Shown here in pieces: positions 6,646-16,499 of a DNA stretch of 32,444 nucleotides. Origin of the DNA: JBEIFW01 sp044370695. Lineage in GTDB: Bacteria > Actinomycetota > Acidimicrobiia > Acidimicrobiales > Ilumatobacteraceae. Where the stretch lies: the NCBI GenBank assembly GCA_044370695.1, contig JBILVB010000027.1, positions 1 through 32,444 on the forward strand. The letters run 5' to 3'. The first letter of the stretch is position 1, and every line of letters starts with the position of its first letter. The notes beneath the pieces were generated by a model, which saw only the letters and a list, made by a program, of their open reading frames with translations, did no database searches and was not told the DNA's origin. Position numbers and translations under genes: made by a program.

Positions 6646-7899
6646 ATGCCCCACGACCAGCTTCGCATCGACATGGACCGCCTTGCGGCCCGCCTCGAGG
6701 CGCTGGCCGAGATCGGCGGCTTCGAGGGCCCCGACGGCAGCCGGGGCAACGCGCGGCTCGCCCTCACCGACGCCGACAAGGCCGGCCGGGACCTGGTGGT
6801 CGCCTGGATGGTCGACCTCGGTCTCGAGGTCCGGGTCGATGCGATCGGCAACGTCTTCGGGGTGCGGGCCGGGCAGCGCAACGACCTGGCCCCGGTGATG
6901 ACCGGGTCCCACATCGACACGGTGCGCACGGGAGGCCGGTTCGACGGCACGCTCGGCGTGCTCGGCGGCCTCGAGGTGATCGAGACGCTCGATGCTGCCG
7001 GGATCGTGACCCGGCGCCCGCTGGCCGTCGCCTACTTCACCAACGAAGAAGGAGCCCGGTTCGCGCCCGACATGCTCGGGAGCCTGGTCCACGCCGGAGG
7101 CCTGGCGCTCGAGGAAGCGCTCGACGTGCGGGCCATCGACGGCGCCCGGCTCGGCGACGAACTCGAGCGCATCGGCTACGCGGGCCCATGGCCGGTGCCG
7201 ACGGCCGATCCGCCGGCGGCGTTCGTGGAGCTGCACATCGAGCAGGGTCCGGTCCTCGAGGCCGAAGGCATCACGATCGGCGCCGTGACCGGGGTGCAGG
7301 GCATCTCCTGGCAGGAGCTCACGATCACGGGCCAGTCGAATCACGCCGGCACCACCCCGATGGGGTTGCGCCACGACGCGGCCTATGCCGCGGCCGAGGT
7401 GGCCGTGTTCGTCCGGCGCCTGGCGGGCGAGATCGAGGGGCAGCTCGGCACGGTCGGCTCGCTGTCCCTGCAGCCCGACCTCGTGAACGTCGTGGCAGCT
7501 CGGGCCACGCTCACCGTCGATCTCCGCAACACCGACGAGGCTCGCCTGCAGCTCGCCGAGCGCCGGCTCGCCGGCTTCCTGGCCGAGCTGGCCGAGTCCG
7601 AGGGCGTCACGGTGAGCGCTCGTCGCCTGGCCCGGTTCGAGCCGGTGGTGTTCGACGACGCCGTCGTCGGCCTGGTCGAGGCGACGGCCGAGCGGCTCGG
7701 GTGCTCGACGATGCGGCTGCCCTCGGGCGCCGGTCACGACGCGCAGATGCTCGCCCGGATCTGCCCGGCCGGGATGATCTTCACGCCCTCGGTCCGGGGC
7801 CTGAGTCACAACCCGGCCGAGCACACCGACCGGGCCGACCTCGAAGCCGGCGCCAACGTGCTGCTCCAGGTGCTGCTCGACCTGGCCGACCGGGCCTGA
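6646..7899 (+). CDS. M20-family Zn-dependent N-carbamoyl amino acid hydrolase / allantoate amidohydrolase
   Basis: About 417 residues of the M20 hydantoinase/carbamoylase family, which cleaves N-carbamoyl or allantoate-type amides using two metal ions. Ligand motifs are in order: GSHIDTV (H89, D91), NEEGARF (E134/E135), ELHIEQGP (H197) and SHNPAEHTD (H393), with the dimerisation-domain motif NHAGTTPM and SGAGHDAQ. ATG at 6646 has AGGAG eight bases upstream; another ATG at 6625 overlaps the creatininase stop by four bases (ATGA) and is a real alternative. With xanthine dehydrogenase nearby, allantoate amidohydrolase is attractive, but beta-ureidopropionate or carbamoyl-amino-acid hydrolysis fits equally well. 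Confidence 0.87.
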   Translation: MPHDQLRIDMDRLAARLEALAEIGGFEGPDGSRGNARLALTDADKAGRDLVVAWMVDLGLEVRVDAIGNVFGVRAGQRNDLAPVMTGSHIDTVRTGGRFDGTLGVLGGLEVIETLDAAGIVTRRPLAVAYFTNEEGARFAPDMLGSLVHAGGLALEEALDVRAIDGARLGDELERIGYAGPWPVPTADPPAAFVELHIEQGPVLEAEGITIGAVTGVQGISWQELTITGQSNHAGTTPMGLRHDAAYAAAEVAVFVRRLAGEIEGQLGTVGSLSLQPDLVNVVAARATLTVDLRNTDEARLQLAERRLAGFLAELAESEGVTVSARRLARFEPVVFDDAVVGLVEATAERLGCSTMRLPSGAGHDAQMLARICPAGMIFTPSVRGLSHNPAEHTDRADLEAGANVLLQVLLDLADRA

Positions 7900-7916
7900 A
7901 CGTCGGCCCGGACGCG

Positions 7917-7948
7917 CCGGTGCCCGGCCCACGGGGGCCGGGCACCGG
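7917..7948. terminator. Strong bidirectional hairpin terminator between convergent genes
   Basis: A perfect 14-bp inverted repeat: CCGGTGCCCGGCCC (7917-7930), loop ACGG, then GGGCCGGGCACCGG (7935-7948). It lies 17 bases after the M20 hydrolase stop and 15 bases beyond the binding-protein stop on the other strand. No T-tract follows on either side, as is common for actinobacterial terminators. Confidence 0.75.
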
Positions 7949-7963
7949 TCGGGGAGTCTTCGA

Positions 7964-9193
7964 TCAGAGCTTGATCGACTTGTTGATGAACTCGTTGGTG
8001 ACGATGTCCTCCGCCTTGAGGCCGTCCTTCACCTTCGAGCCGGCCGCCTTCAGCAGCGGGCTGGCCTTCCCGATGAAGTCGGTCACGCGGGTGATGTCGA
8101 AGCTGCCGAGCGTGCCGTCAGGGCTGTTGGCCACCAACTTGTTCTTGAGCATCGCCTCGACGCCGGCCTTGGCCTGGCCCTCCGTGTACACCCAGCCGGT
8201 GTTGTACTTGGTCACGAGCTCGAGGATGAGCTTGTTGGTCTTGTCGGGCGACTTCACGTAGTCGACCGCGGCTTGCTGGATGATCGGCACGAGCTTCTTG
8301 AAGCAGGCCGAGTTGGCCGCCAGCTTGGAGGCGTCGGCGCCGAGCGACTGCGCGTAGGCGGTCCAGCCGGCGTCATGGATGAGCTGGAACGCGACGGGCT
8401 TGGCCCACTGCTTCAGCTCCTTTTCGTAGAAGTACGGCTCGGCCGACGCGAAGCCCTGTTGCGCCGACTTGCCGCCGTCGGCCACGAAGTTGGCCGGGGT
8501 GCCGTCGTAGGAGCCGTCGATCTGCTCCTTGGAGAGCTGGCCGGACTGGACCAGGTAGTCCATGTAGGTGGCGTTCTTGAAGTACCGCACCTTCACGTTC
8601 TTGGCCTTCAGGTCCTTGATTGCCTTGACGTCGGGGTACGTGGCCGGATCCCACATGATGATCTGCGGGTTCAGGTTGAACGGCGCCACGATGGCCTTGG
8701 TCGGGAACTCGATCGAGTTCGCGACGGCGTCGTCGGTGGCGATGAAGCCCAGCAGGATCGACGGGTCCGACTTCATGACCGCGGACACGGCCTGGAAGTT
8801 GGTGGCCGGGCCGCCGGCGCGCACCTGGATCTTCACGCCGGTGTCCTTGCCGCCGAGCACCAGCGGGCCGGTGACCGTCTTCTTGCCGGTGTCGACGGTG
8901 TAGCCGTCACCGACCAGCTGGTAGAGGTTGCCGTGCTCGGCCTCGGGGTTCCAGTCGGTCTGGATGATGACGGTGTCGGGGCAGACGCCCTTGAGCGCCG
9001 TGTCGAGCGCCCCGCCGCCAGCGGCGGCGGTGGTCGTGGCGCCCGCGGCGGTGGTCGTGGCAGCGGCGGCGGTGGTCGTGGCACCGGCGGCGGTGGTCGT
9101 GGCACCGGAGGTGCTGTCGTCGTCGCCGCAGGCGGCGAGGAACAGGGCGCTGGCTAGGCCAACGGCCACGACAGCGGTGGAGCGGTTACGCAT
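7964..9193 (-). CDS. ABC importer substrate-binding lipoprotein (NitT/TauT-like)
   Basis: A 409-residue extracellular solute-binding protein. The N-terminus is a lipoprotein signal: basic start, hydrophobic core, lipobox LAAC with Cys22 as the lipidated residue. It is followed by an Asp-rich spacer and a low-complexity Ala/Gly/Thr linker of four 7-residue repeats before the folded domain starts near residue 62. The folded part resembles NMT1/NitT/TauT-type periplasmic proteins, matching the ATPase and permease genes upstream in the same operon. AAGGAG lies ten bases before the ATG. Neighbouring amidohydrolases suggest a nitrogenous base, ureide or related ligand; this is inference from context. 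Confidence 0.83.
   Translation of the reverse strand: MRNRSTAVVAVGLASALFLAACGDDDSTSGATTTAAGATTTAAAATTTAAGATTTAAAGGGALDTALKGVCPDTVIIQTDWNPEAEHGNLYQLVGDGYTVDTGKKTVTGPLVLGGKDTGVKIQVRAGGPATNFQAVSAVMKSDPSILLGFIATDDAVANSIEFPTKAIVAPFNLNPQIIMWDPATYPDVKAIKDLKAKNVKVRYFKNATYMDYLVQSGQLSKEQIDGSYDGTPANFVADGGKSAQQGFASAEPYFYEKELKQWAKPVAFQLIHDAGWTAYAQSLGADASKLAANSACFKKLVPIIQQAAVDYVKSPDKTNKLILELVTKYNTGWVYTEGQAKAGVEAMLKNKLVANSPDGTLGSFDITRVTDFIGKASPLLKAAGSKVKDGLKAEDIVTNEFINKSIKL
9029..9112 (-). repeat. 21-bp tandem repeat encoding the lipoprotein linker
   Basis: The motif GGTGGTCGTGGC recurs on the plus strand at 9029, 9050, 9071 and 9092, a strict 21-bp period. On the coding strand it encodes repeats rich in A, G and T triplets between the lipid anchor and the binding domain. 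The period is in frame, so unit gain or loss would only change linker length. Confidence 0.85.
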
Positions 9194-9247
9194 GGGTGGG
9201 AATCTCCTTGTTGGGGTCGGGGACAGGGAGAGCTGGAAAGCGACGGC

Positions 9248-10138
9248 TCATCGCGATCGCTCGGCGTCGTACCAGTGGCCCACGGCCCGGCGCTTCAGGA
9301 ACCCGAAGGCCCAGAAGAACGCCAGGCCGAGCAGGGCGGCCAGGACGATCGCCCCGATCATCTCGGGATTGCGGAGGCGCTGACGATACACCTGGATGAG
9401 CTGGCCGATCCCGCCTTCGCCCTCGCCCATGGTCAGGTCGCCGACGACGGCGCCGATGACGGCGAGACCGGCAGAGATCCGGAAGCCTTCGAAGATCGCC
9501 GGCGCCGCGATCGGCAGTTCGAGCTTCATCAGCCGGGTCCATCGGCTCGTCTGGTGCAGATCGAACAGCTCGTGGAGGCTGCGGTCGACGCTCTTGATCC
9601 CGAACAGCGTGTTGGCTACGACCGGGAACAGGGCGATCACCACCGTGACGATGAGCTTCCCGCCGAAGTCGAAGTTGACCACGTTGCCGATCAGCGGGGC
9701 CACGGCGAGGATCGGGATCGACTGCAGCGCGACCAGGTATGGCCACGACGACCGCTCGATCCAACGGGCCTGGGACATCAGGATCCCGATCAACATGCCG
9801 AGGCCGGTCGCGATGGCGAGGCCGACGAAGGCGAGCTGGGTGGAGATCCAGAGCTTGGACAGCAGTGGCGCCAGGCCACGGTTCGGCTGCGGCTCCCACT
9901 GGAGGAACGACTCGCGCACGACCTCGTGCGGCGGCGGCAGGAGGAACTGCTTTTGGTCGGGTAGACCGAGCAACGGGAACAACCCGTAGGACAGCAGGTA
10001 CCACGCCCCGAGGAATGCGGCGAACACCAGGAGCGGGCCGCTCACGTCGAGCAGCGAGCGCCTCTTGCGGGTGACCGGGGTCGGCGCTCCCTCGTCGCCG
10101 ATCGCGACGCTGCCGGCCGGCGTGGCGAGGTCGGTCAT
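9248..10138 (-). CDS. ABC importer permease (NitT/TauT-like)
   Basis: A 296-residue integral membrane permease with a 26-residue hydrophilic N-terminus and about six hydrophobic segments. The cytoplasmic EAA-type loop that docks the ATPase is seen at residues 207-214 (ELPIAAPA) followed by GFRISAGLAVIGAVV, the pattern of the NitT/TauT (SsuC-like) class. ATG at 10138 overlaps the ATPase stop by four bases (ATGA), which fixes the start; the frame stays open far upstream only because of base composition. The binding protein follows 54 bases later. Confidence 0.87.
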   Translation of the reverse strand: MTDLATPAGSVAIGDEGAPTPVTRKRRSLLDVSGPLLVFAAFLGAWYLLSYGLFPLLGLPDQKQFLLPPPHEVVRESFLQWEPQPNRGLAPLLSKLWISTQLAFVGLAIATGLGMLIGILMSQARWIERSSWPYLVALQSIPILAVAPLIGNVVNFDFGGKLIVTVVIALFPVVANTLFGIKSVDRSLHELFDLHQTSRWTRLMKLELPIAAPAIFEGFRISAGLAVIGAVVGDLTMGEGEGGIGQLIQVYRQRLRNPEMIGAIVLAALLGLAFFWAFGFLKRRAVGHWYDAERSR

Positions 10139-10914
10139 TCGTGGGCCCCCCGCAAGGCGTGGGAGATCTGGCCCGACAGCTCGGCGAACGCCGGTTCGAA
10201 GCGGAGGTCGTGCGGTCGCGGGTAGGGGAACGGGATGCGAAAGTCCCCGATGATCCGGCCGGGACGCTGCGACATGACCAGGACCCGGGTGGACAGGAAC
10301 ACGGCCTCGTAGATCGAGTGCGTGATGAACAACGAGCCGAAGCCTTCGTGCTGGAAGAGGCGCAGCAACTCGTCGTTGAGCCGCTCGCGGGTGATCTCGT
10401 CGAGCGCGCCGAACGGTTCGTCGAAGAGGAACACCGACGGCTTCAGCACGAGCGAGCGGGCGAGCGAGCACCGCATCCGCATCCCGCCGGACAGCTGCTT
10501 GGGGTACTTCTTTTCGTGGCCGCGCAGCCCGACGAGCGAGATCGCCTCCTCGGCGAGCCGCTTGCGCTCGGCCGGGTTCACGCCGTGCAGTTCGGCGAGC
10601 AGCTCGACGTTGTGCTGCACGCTGCGGAACGGTAGGAGCGTGGCGTCCTGGAACACGTAGCCGATCCCGCTGCGATCGACGCTGACCGTGCCCGCCGTGT
10701 GCTCGGTGAGGCCGGACGCGATCCGCAGCAGCGTGCTCTTCCCACAGCCCGACGGCCCGACGACGGTGACGAACTCGCCGGGCCCGACGCCGAAGCTCAC
10801 GTTGGTGAGGGCGTGCGTACCGTCCGGGAACACCATCGTCACCCGGTCGAACACGAGCGAGCCGTCCGACGCGCCAGCCCGAGCGGCGGGAGGTGAGGTC
10901 GTGAGGTCCGTCAT
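10135..10914 (-). CDS. ABC importer ATPase (NitT/TauT-like)
   Basis: A 259-residue ATP-binding subunit. Walker A is GPSGCGKS at 53-60, the Q-loop Gln is at 89 (YVFQD), the signature is LSGGM at 141-145 followed by RMRCSLARSL, and Walker B is VFLFDE with D165 and E166. This is the SsuB/TauB/NrtD-like class that energises nitrate, sulfonate or pyrimidine-precursor importers. It is translationally coupled to the permease. The start ATG at 10914 has TACGGT ten bases upstream, and the gap to the preceding amidohydrolase is 51 bases, so it may have its own promoter. Confidence 0.9.
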   Translation of the reverse strand: MTDLTTSPPAARAGASDGSLVFDRVTMVFPDGTHALTNVSFGVGPGEFVTVVGPSGCGKSTLLRIASGLTEHTAGTVSVDRSGIGYVFQDATLLPFRSVQHNVELLAELHGVNPAERKRLAEEAISLVGLRGHEKKYPKQLSGGMRMRCSLARSLVLKPSVFLFDEPFGALDEITRERLNDELLRLFQHEGFGSLFITHSIYEAVFLSTRVLVMSQRPGRIIGDFRIPFPYPRPHDLRFEPAFAELSGQISHALRGAHE

Positions 10915-10965
10915 GGTCGGCCCAACCGTAGAAGATCCGACCGGTCCGTTCGCACAACCGGCTCG

Positions 10966-12165
10966 TTAACGCTCGGTTTCCCCGCTGGCCACCACCCGGC
11001 CGCGGTGGACCACGATGCGCCCGGTCGGGCCGTCGGCGACCGCCGCACGCACCGTCGGGGCGGGCACGGCGAGCAGCTCGGCCCGTGATCCCGGCTCGAC
11101 GGTCACGGCCGGGCGTCCGGTGGCGCGCCGGGCGGCGCCGCTCACGGCCTCGTAGGCCTGCTCGGGGAGCAGATGACCGGCCATCACCAGCAGCGCTGCG
11201 GTCTCGAACGGGTCGGCCCGGCCGACGGTGTTGAACGGGTCCTGGAGGTTGTCGGCGCCGGCGCCGACGACGACGCCGGCGCCGAGGAGCGCACCGAGCG
11301 CGGTGAGGCCACGGGGCGGCCCCACCCGGTGCTCGCGGGCCTGGAGGAACAGGTTGGTCTGCGGCAGCGTGATCACGGCGACGCCGGCCGCCGCGACCTC
11401 CTCGGCGACGGCATCCTGCACGTCGGGCGCCTGCATGCCCAGGCTGACGCAATGGCTCGCCGCGACCGGGTGCGCGAACCCGGTTCGGCGAACCCATGCC
11501 GCCAGGTCCCGCAGTTCGAGATGGGAGGGGTCGAGGGTCTCGTCCATGTGCAGGTCGAGCGCTCGCCCGAGCTCGGCCGCCAACTCCGCACAGGCCTCCA
11601 GGTGACGCAACGGGTGCGGGGACAGATGGGGGCAGCCACCGACGACGTCGGCGCCTGCGGCGAGCGCGTCGCGCAGCGCGGCCTGGTTGTCCGCCTCCTC
11701 ACGGTCGTCCTGGCCCGGTGCGGTGAGCGCCACGATCTCGATCTCGACCATGCCCTGCAGGCGCTCGCGCACCCGGGCCAAGCCCTCGACGGCGCGGGTC
11801 CCGACGAGGGCCGAGACGTCGGCGTGGGTGCGGATCACGGTGCAGCCGGCGGCGAGGAGCCTCCTCGCGGCCTGCTCGCCCCGGGCGGCGATGTCGTCCA
11901 CGGTCAACCGGGGCCAGTAGGCCCGCCAGGCCTCGACGGCGCCCATGAGGTCGCCGGTCCGGTTGACGACGCGATCGGCGGTGAGCGCCTTGTCGAGGTG
12001 GGCGTGCGGCTCGCAGGCGGCCGGGAGCAGCAGTCGGCCGTCGAGCGCGACCGTGGGTTCGCCGGGCGTCGGGCGCAGACCCGGGGCGACGTCGGCGATG
12101 GACTCGCCCGTGATGCGCACGTCCACCCGTCGGCCGTCGGCGAGCACGCCACCCTGGAGCAACAT
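10966..12165 (-). CDS. Cytosine deaminase-like metal-dependent amidohydrolase
   Basis: A 399-residue amidohydrolase-superfamily TIM-barrel enzyme. The metal-binding signature is HAHLDK (H54, H56), and later strands give THADVSA, LHMDE, ASHCVSLG and GADNLQDPF, the order seen in cytosine/isoguanine deaminases such as CodA. The start chosen is ATG at 12165, directly before the small N-terminal beta-sandwich (LLQGGVLADG) and eight bases after TAGCGT; a GTG-type start at 12195 is less likely. It sits between a gamma-glutamyltransferase-like gene and the ABC importer. Deamination of an imported pyrimidine or triazine-like ring is a reasonable inference, not shown. Confidence 0.83.
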   Translation of the reverse strand: MLLQGGVLADGRRVDVRITGESIADVAPGLRPTPGEPTVALDGRLLLPAACEPHAHLDKALTADRVVNRTGDLMGAVEAWRAYWPRLTVDDIAARGEQAARRLLAAGCTVIRTHADVSALVGTRAVEGLARVRERLQGMVEIEIVALTAPGQDDREEADNQAALRDALAAGADVVGGCPHLSPHPLRHLEACAELAAELGRALDLHMDETLDPSHLELRDLAAWVRRTGFAHPVAASHCVSLGMQAPDVQDAVAEEVAAAGVAVITLPQTNLFLQAREHRVGPPRGLTALGALLGAGVVVGAGADNLQDPFNTVGRADPFETAALLVMAGHLLPEQAYEAVSGAARRATGRPAVTVEPGSRAELLAVPAPTVRAAVADGPTGRIVVHRGRVVASGETER

Positions 12166-12201
12166 GGGTGAGGACGCTACCGAACCACCCCACACCAGCC
12201 C

Positions 12202-12222
12202 GAGCGAGGCTCCCTGCCTCGC

Positions 12223-12224
<2 letters not shown>
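12202..12224 (-). terminator. Hairpin overlapping the stop of the GGT-like gene
   Basis: A perfect eight-pair stem, GAGCGAGG and CCTCGCTC, around a seven-base loop. It overlaps the stop codon of the gamma-glutamyltransferase-like gene and precedes the putative promoter of the amidohydrolase. It could end or attenuate upstream transcription. There is no T-tract. Confidence 0.5.
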
Positions 12225-13802
<1,578 letters not shown>

Positions 13803-13803
<1 letters not shown>

Positions 13804-14570
13804 CAGGTCCTCCAGTGGCCTCGTGCCTGCAGCACGTCGCGCAGCACCGCCGGCCGGTCGGTCATGATGCCGGCGACGCCGAGGTCGAGCAGGCGGTGCA
13901 TCTCGGTCGCGTCGTCGATCGTCCAGACGTGGACGGGCAGGCCGAGGTGGGCGGCGGTGGCCACGCTGCGACGGTCGACCACCGGGATGCCGGCCATCGC
14001 CACCGGCACCTGGATGCAGGCGGCGGCCCGACCCACGAGTCCGGTGCCGCCGGGGACGAGCGAACCGATGCGCAGGCGGGCGACCTCACCGGGCCCCATG
14101 GTCGAACACAGCCCGGGACCGAGTTCGCGCCGGAGTCGGGCCAGGCGCCGGTCGGAGAAGGCCCCGATACAGACCCGGTCGATCGACCCCGTCGCACGCA
14201 CGGCCCGTACGAGCGGGTCGACGGCGCCGTCGGACTTGCAGTCGATGTTGATGCGGGCGTCCGGGAACGCCTCGAACAGGTCGGTCAGCAGCGGGATCGG
14301 GGCCCGGCCGTCGACCATCGCCCGGGCGACCTCGGACCACCGCAGCTCGGCGATCCGGCCCCGGCGATCCGTCACCCGGTCGAGCGATGCGTCGTGGAAC
14401 GCCACGAGCCGGCCGTCGGCGGTCGCATGGACGTCGGTCTCCAGGTAGCGGTAGCCGAGCCCGACGGCGTACTCGAAGGCGGGGAGCGTGTTCTCGGGTG
14501 CCTCGCTCGCCCCGCCCCGATGGGCGAAGGGGATCGGACCGTCGTGGTCGAGGTACGGGTGCGAGGGCAC
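13803..14570 (-). CDS. Glycerophosphodiester phosphodiesterase
   Basis: About 255 residues of the GDPD family, which hydrolyses glycerophosphodiesters to glycerol-3-phosphate and an alcohol. The signature is intact: AHRGG with H17 and R18, PENT at 25-28, ETDVH with E44 and D46, and the second catalytic His in AFHD (H59). The final strand reads VHVWTIDD, typical of the family. The start is GTG at 14570, immediately before the conserved core; an ATG four bases upstream is out of frame. GAGAAT lies six bases before the GTG. No signal peptide is seen. It is coupled to the GGT-like gene by a one-base overlap. Confidence 0.9.
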
Positions 14571-14576
14571 CGCGCC

Positions 14577-14582
14577 ATTCTC
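14577..14582 (-). promoter_or_regulatory. Candidate -10 box, leaderless GDPD mRNA
   Basis: GAGAAT on the minus strand, exactly six bases before the GTG start at 14570. With this spacing transcription would begin at or next to the start codon. No -35 is evident. Confidence 0.4.
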
Positions 14583-14633
14583 TCCCGGACGTACCGACCA
14601 TCGGGCGTTCAGGCGCCGTTCACCCGAGGCGGT

Positions 14634-14639
14634 CAGACT
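14634..14639 (+). promoter_or_regulatory. Candidate -10 box, leaderless surE mRNA
   Basis: CAGACT, six bases before the surE ATG at 14646, and no Shine-Dalgarno sequence between. The arrangement mirrors that of the divergent phosphodiesterase gene in the same 75-base gap. Confidence 0.4.
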
Positions 14640-14645
14640 GGCGGC

Positions 14646-15467
14646 ATGCGCCTGCTGCTGACCAACGACGACGGGATCGACTCGATCGGCCTCCACGTGC
14701 TGGCCCGCCGGATGCGCCGGTTCGGCGAGGTCGTCGTCGTCGCTCCCGATGGCGAGTACTCCGGCGCGAGCGCCGCGTTCGGGGCGATCCACCTCATCCA
14801 GCCCGAGATCCGCCGCGGGTACGTCGAGGGGATCGAGGAGGCGTGGGCCGTCAACGGCCCGCCGGCCCTGTGCGTGATGTTCTCCCGGCTCGGCGTGTTC
14901 GGTGGCCCGTTCGACCTCGTCGTGTCCGGGATCAACCCGGGGGCCAACGTCGGGCGCTCGGTGTACCACTCGGGCACCATCGGCGCGGCGGTCACCGCCC
15001 GCAACGGCGGGGTCAGCGGCGTGGCGGTCAGCCAGTCGGTCACCGGGTTCGGCGTCGAGGGCCAGGGCTGGGACGAGATGCTCGTCGGCCAGCAGTGGGA
15101 GACCGCAGCCGAGGTCGCCGAGGTCGTCGTCGCAGCGCTCGTCGCCGACCTGCCGACCGATCCGGTGGTGGTCAACCTGAACGTCCCCAACGTCGCCCCG
15201 GACCGGATCAAGGGCTGGCGGTCGACGTCGGTGGGCACGCTGCCGCCCCGTGCGCTCGTGCGGGCCGACCTCGAACCCAAACAGGGCCACGACGGCGCGT
15301 TCTACGTGCGGATGCACTGGGGCGATGCGGTCGAGCTGCCGATCCACACCGACGGCGGATCGGTGGAGGCCGACGAGGTGTCGATCACGTTCCTGTCGAA
15401 GGTGGTCGCCGACCATCCGGCCGCGGCGGACCCGGTGTTCGCCGCGCTAGACGCGGCCTACGGCTGA
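14646..15467 (+). CDS. surE: 5'/3'-nucleotidase SurE
   Basis: A 273-residue SurE, a metal-dependent phosphatase acting on nucleoside 5'- and 3'-monophosphates. The N-terminal metal motif RLLLTNDDG gives D8 and D9; YSGASAAF carries the metal-ligand Ser; and FDLVVSGINPGANVGRSVYHSGTIGAA is the classic signature with the ligand Asn. The C-terminal portion is typical in length. It stands alone on the plus strand, diverging from the phosphodiesterase gene. Its last 21 bases overlap the end of the convergent PPOX gene. Release of nucleosides would fit the base-salvage genes around it, but this link is inference. Confidence 0.92.
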   Translation: MRLLLTNDDGIDSIGLHVLARRMRRFGEVVVVAPDGEYSGASAAFGAIHLIQPEIRRGYVEGIEEAWAVNGPPALCVMFSRLGVFGGPFDLVVSGINPGANVGRSVYHSGTIGAAVTARNGGVSGVAVSQSVTGFGVEGQGWDEMLVGQQWETAAEVAEVVVAALVADLPTDPVVVNLNVPNVAPDRIKGWRSTSVGTLPPRALVRADLEPKQGHDGAFYVRMHWGDAVELPIHTDGGSVEADEVSITFLSKVVADHPAAADPVFAALDAAYG

Positions 15468-15851
15468 GCGTGGCGAGATCACCAGCACGACCCGGCCCGT
15501 GACGTCGAGGCCGGCGTCGAACTCGCGCTGCAGCACGGCGGCGTCGGCCGGCAGCAGCGAGGCCTGCACCGCCCGGGTGAGGGCGTCGCGTCGGGGGTCC
15601 TCGGCGACGACCTCGACGCTGCCGTCGAGCGCGAGGAACCGCCGGTCGTCGACGACGGTGACCACGACGTCGGCTCGGCGGCGGGCGTTGCGCACCTTGG
15701 CCGACGCGGCGCGCGCCGACAGCAGGATCGTGCCGTCGTCACCGAGCGCGTACGCCAGCATCGACACCTGTGGTCGGCCGTCGCGGCGCACCGTCGTGAG
15801 CAGGCACCACCGGTGCTCGGCGAGGAACCGTCGCTGTTCGTCGGTCAGCAT
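15447..15851 (-). CDS. PPOX-class flavin/F420-binding protein
   Basis: A 134-residue split-barrel protein of the pyridoxamine-phosphate-oxidase-like class. The opening LTDEQRRFLAEHRWCLLTTVRRDGRPQVSMLAYAL is the usual first beta-strands with a conserved Thr and Pro, and ILLSARAASAKVRNARRRADVVV is the cofactor-binding section. In actinobacteria this small class often uses F420 or a flavin; the sequence does not decide which. TACGGT lies six bases before the ATG, so it may be transcribed separately from the thioesterase gene 21 bases upstream. Its 3' end overlaps surE by 21 bases. Confidence 0.8.
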   Translation of the reverse strand: MLTDEQRRFLAEHRWCLLTTVRRDGRPQVSMLAYALGDDGTILLSARAASAKVRNARRRADVVVTVVDDRRFLALDGSVEVVAEDPRRDALTRAVQASLLPADAAVLQREFDAGLDVTGRVVLVISPRSAVGRV

Positions 15852-15857
15852 CGCCGC

Positions 15858-15863
15858 ACCGTA
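15858..15863 (-). promoter_or_regulatory. Candidate -10 box, leaderless PPOX mRNA
   Basis: TACGGT on the minus strand, six bases before the ATG at 15851. It lies in the 21-base gap after the thioesterase gene and could give the PPOX gene its own leaderless transcript. Confidence 0.4.
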
Positions 15864-15872
15864 CCGGCGGGC

Positions 15873-16499
15873 TCAGTCGACGGCGATGAACACGGCCGTT
15901 GCGGTCGCAACGACCCTGCCCTCAGCGGTCGCGTCGGCGTCGATGTAGAGCTTGCGGCCGGAACGTTCCCGCAGCCAGGACCGGAACTGCACCGGTTCAC
16001 CGATCGGCATGCCGGCCAGGTATCGCACGGTGAGCTCACCGGTGAAGGCCCGGAGCCGCTCGAGTTGCAGGACGAACCCCATGAGGTCGTCGAAGGTGCC
16101 CGACACGACACCGCCGTGGCTTCGCCCGGGCGCGCCCTCGTGCGCGGGGCCGAGGATCACGTCGGTCACGACGACGTCGCCCTCCCGCCGCACCGCCATG
16201 TCGACGCTCCAGGGGCTCGCCTTGCCCGAGAACGGACGGTCGGGCATCGACGGGGGCAGGGGCCCGTCGGGGGGCGTCTCGCCGACGAACTGGTTGCCGA
16301 ACGACTCCGGATCGCGCCGGCGCGGCGCACCGCGCCCGAGGTGCTCGACGGTGGCCTCGAGCTGGGCCGCGAGCCCATCGAGGACCTCGGCGGCGTTGTA
16401 CCGACCGACCACGGCGTGGCCGAGGGATCGCAACGCCGCCCCGAGGCGCTCCCGCGCGGCGAGCTCGGCGGGACCGTCGGCGGTGACCGGCTCGCTCAT
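15873..16499 (-). CDS. PaaI-like hotdog-fold thioesterase
   Basis: A 208-residue hotdog-fold protein of the PaaI/acyl-CoA thioesterase type. The core runs from about residue 100 to the end, with AHEGAPGRSHGGVVSGTFDDLMGFVLQ giving the HGG-VS/T-x-FD pattern of the active-site helix, and ELTVRYLAGMPIGEPVQFRSWLRERSGRKLYIDADAT as the strand region. The first 90 residues are an extra helical segment. ATG at 16499 overlaps the upstream isomerase-type gene by four bases (ATGA), so the two are co-translated. The acyl-CoA substrate is unknown. Confidence 0.82.
   Translation of the reverse strand: MSEPVTADGPAELAARERLGAALRSLGHAVVGRYNAAEVLDGLAAQLEATVEHLGRGAPRRRDPESFGNQFVGETPPDGPLPPSMPDRPFSGKASPWSVDMAVRREGDVVVTDVILGPAHEGAPGRSHGGVVSGTFDDLMGFVLQLERLRAFTGELTVRYLAGMPIGEPVQFRSWLRERSGRKLYIDADATAEGRVVATATAVFIAVD

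Noticed and set aside
3292..7899. A plus-strand frame open for about 1,535 codons
   Set aside because: Its first 1,100 or so codons are antisense to ridA, the flavoenzyme and the CMD genes, or out of frame with the creatininase gene. Their composition is Arg/Gly/Asp-rich with no domain; only the end is real (the M20 hydrolase).
9029..9112. Short regular repeat as a CRISPR array
   Set aside because: The units are contiguous with no unique spacers and lie in frame inside a lipoprotein linker.
9248..11497. Long minus-strand extension upstream of the permease start
   Set aside because: The part above 10138 lies out of frame over the ATPase and amidohydrolase genes and is Arg/Pro-rich. The ATGA overlap fixes the permease start.
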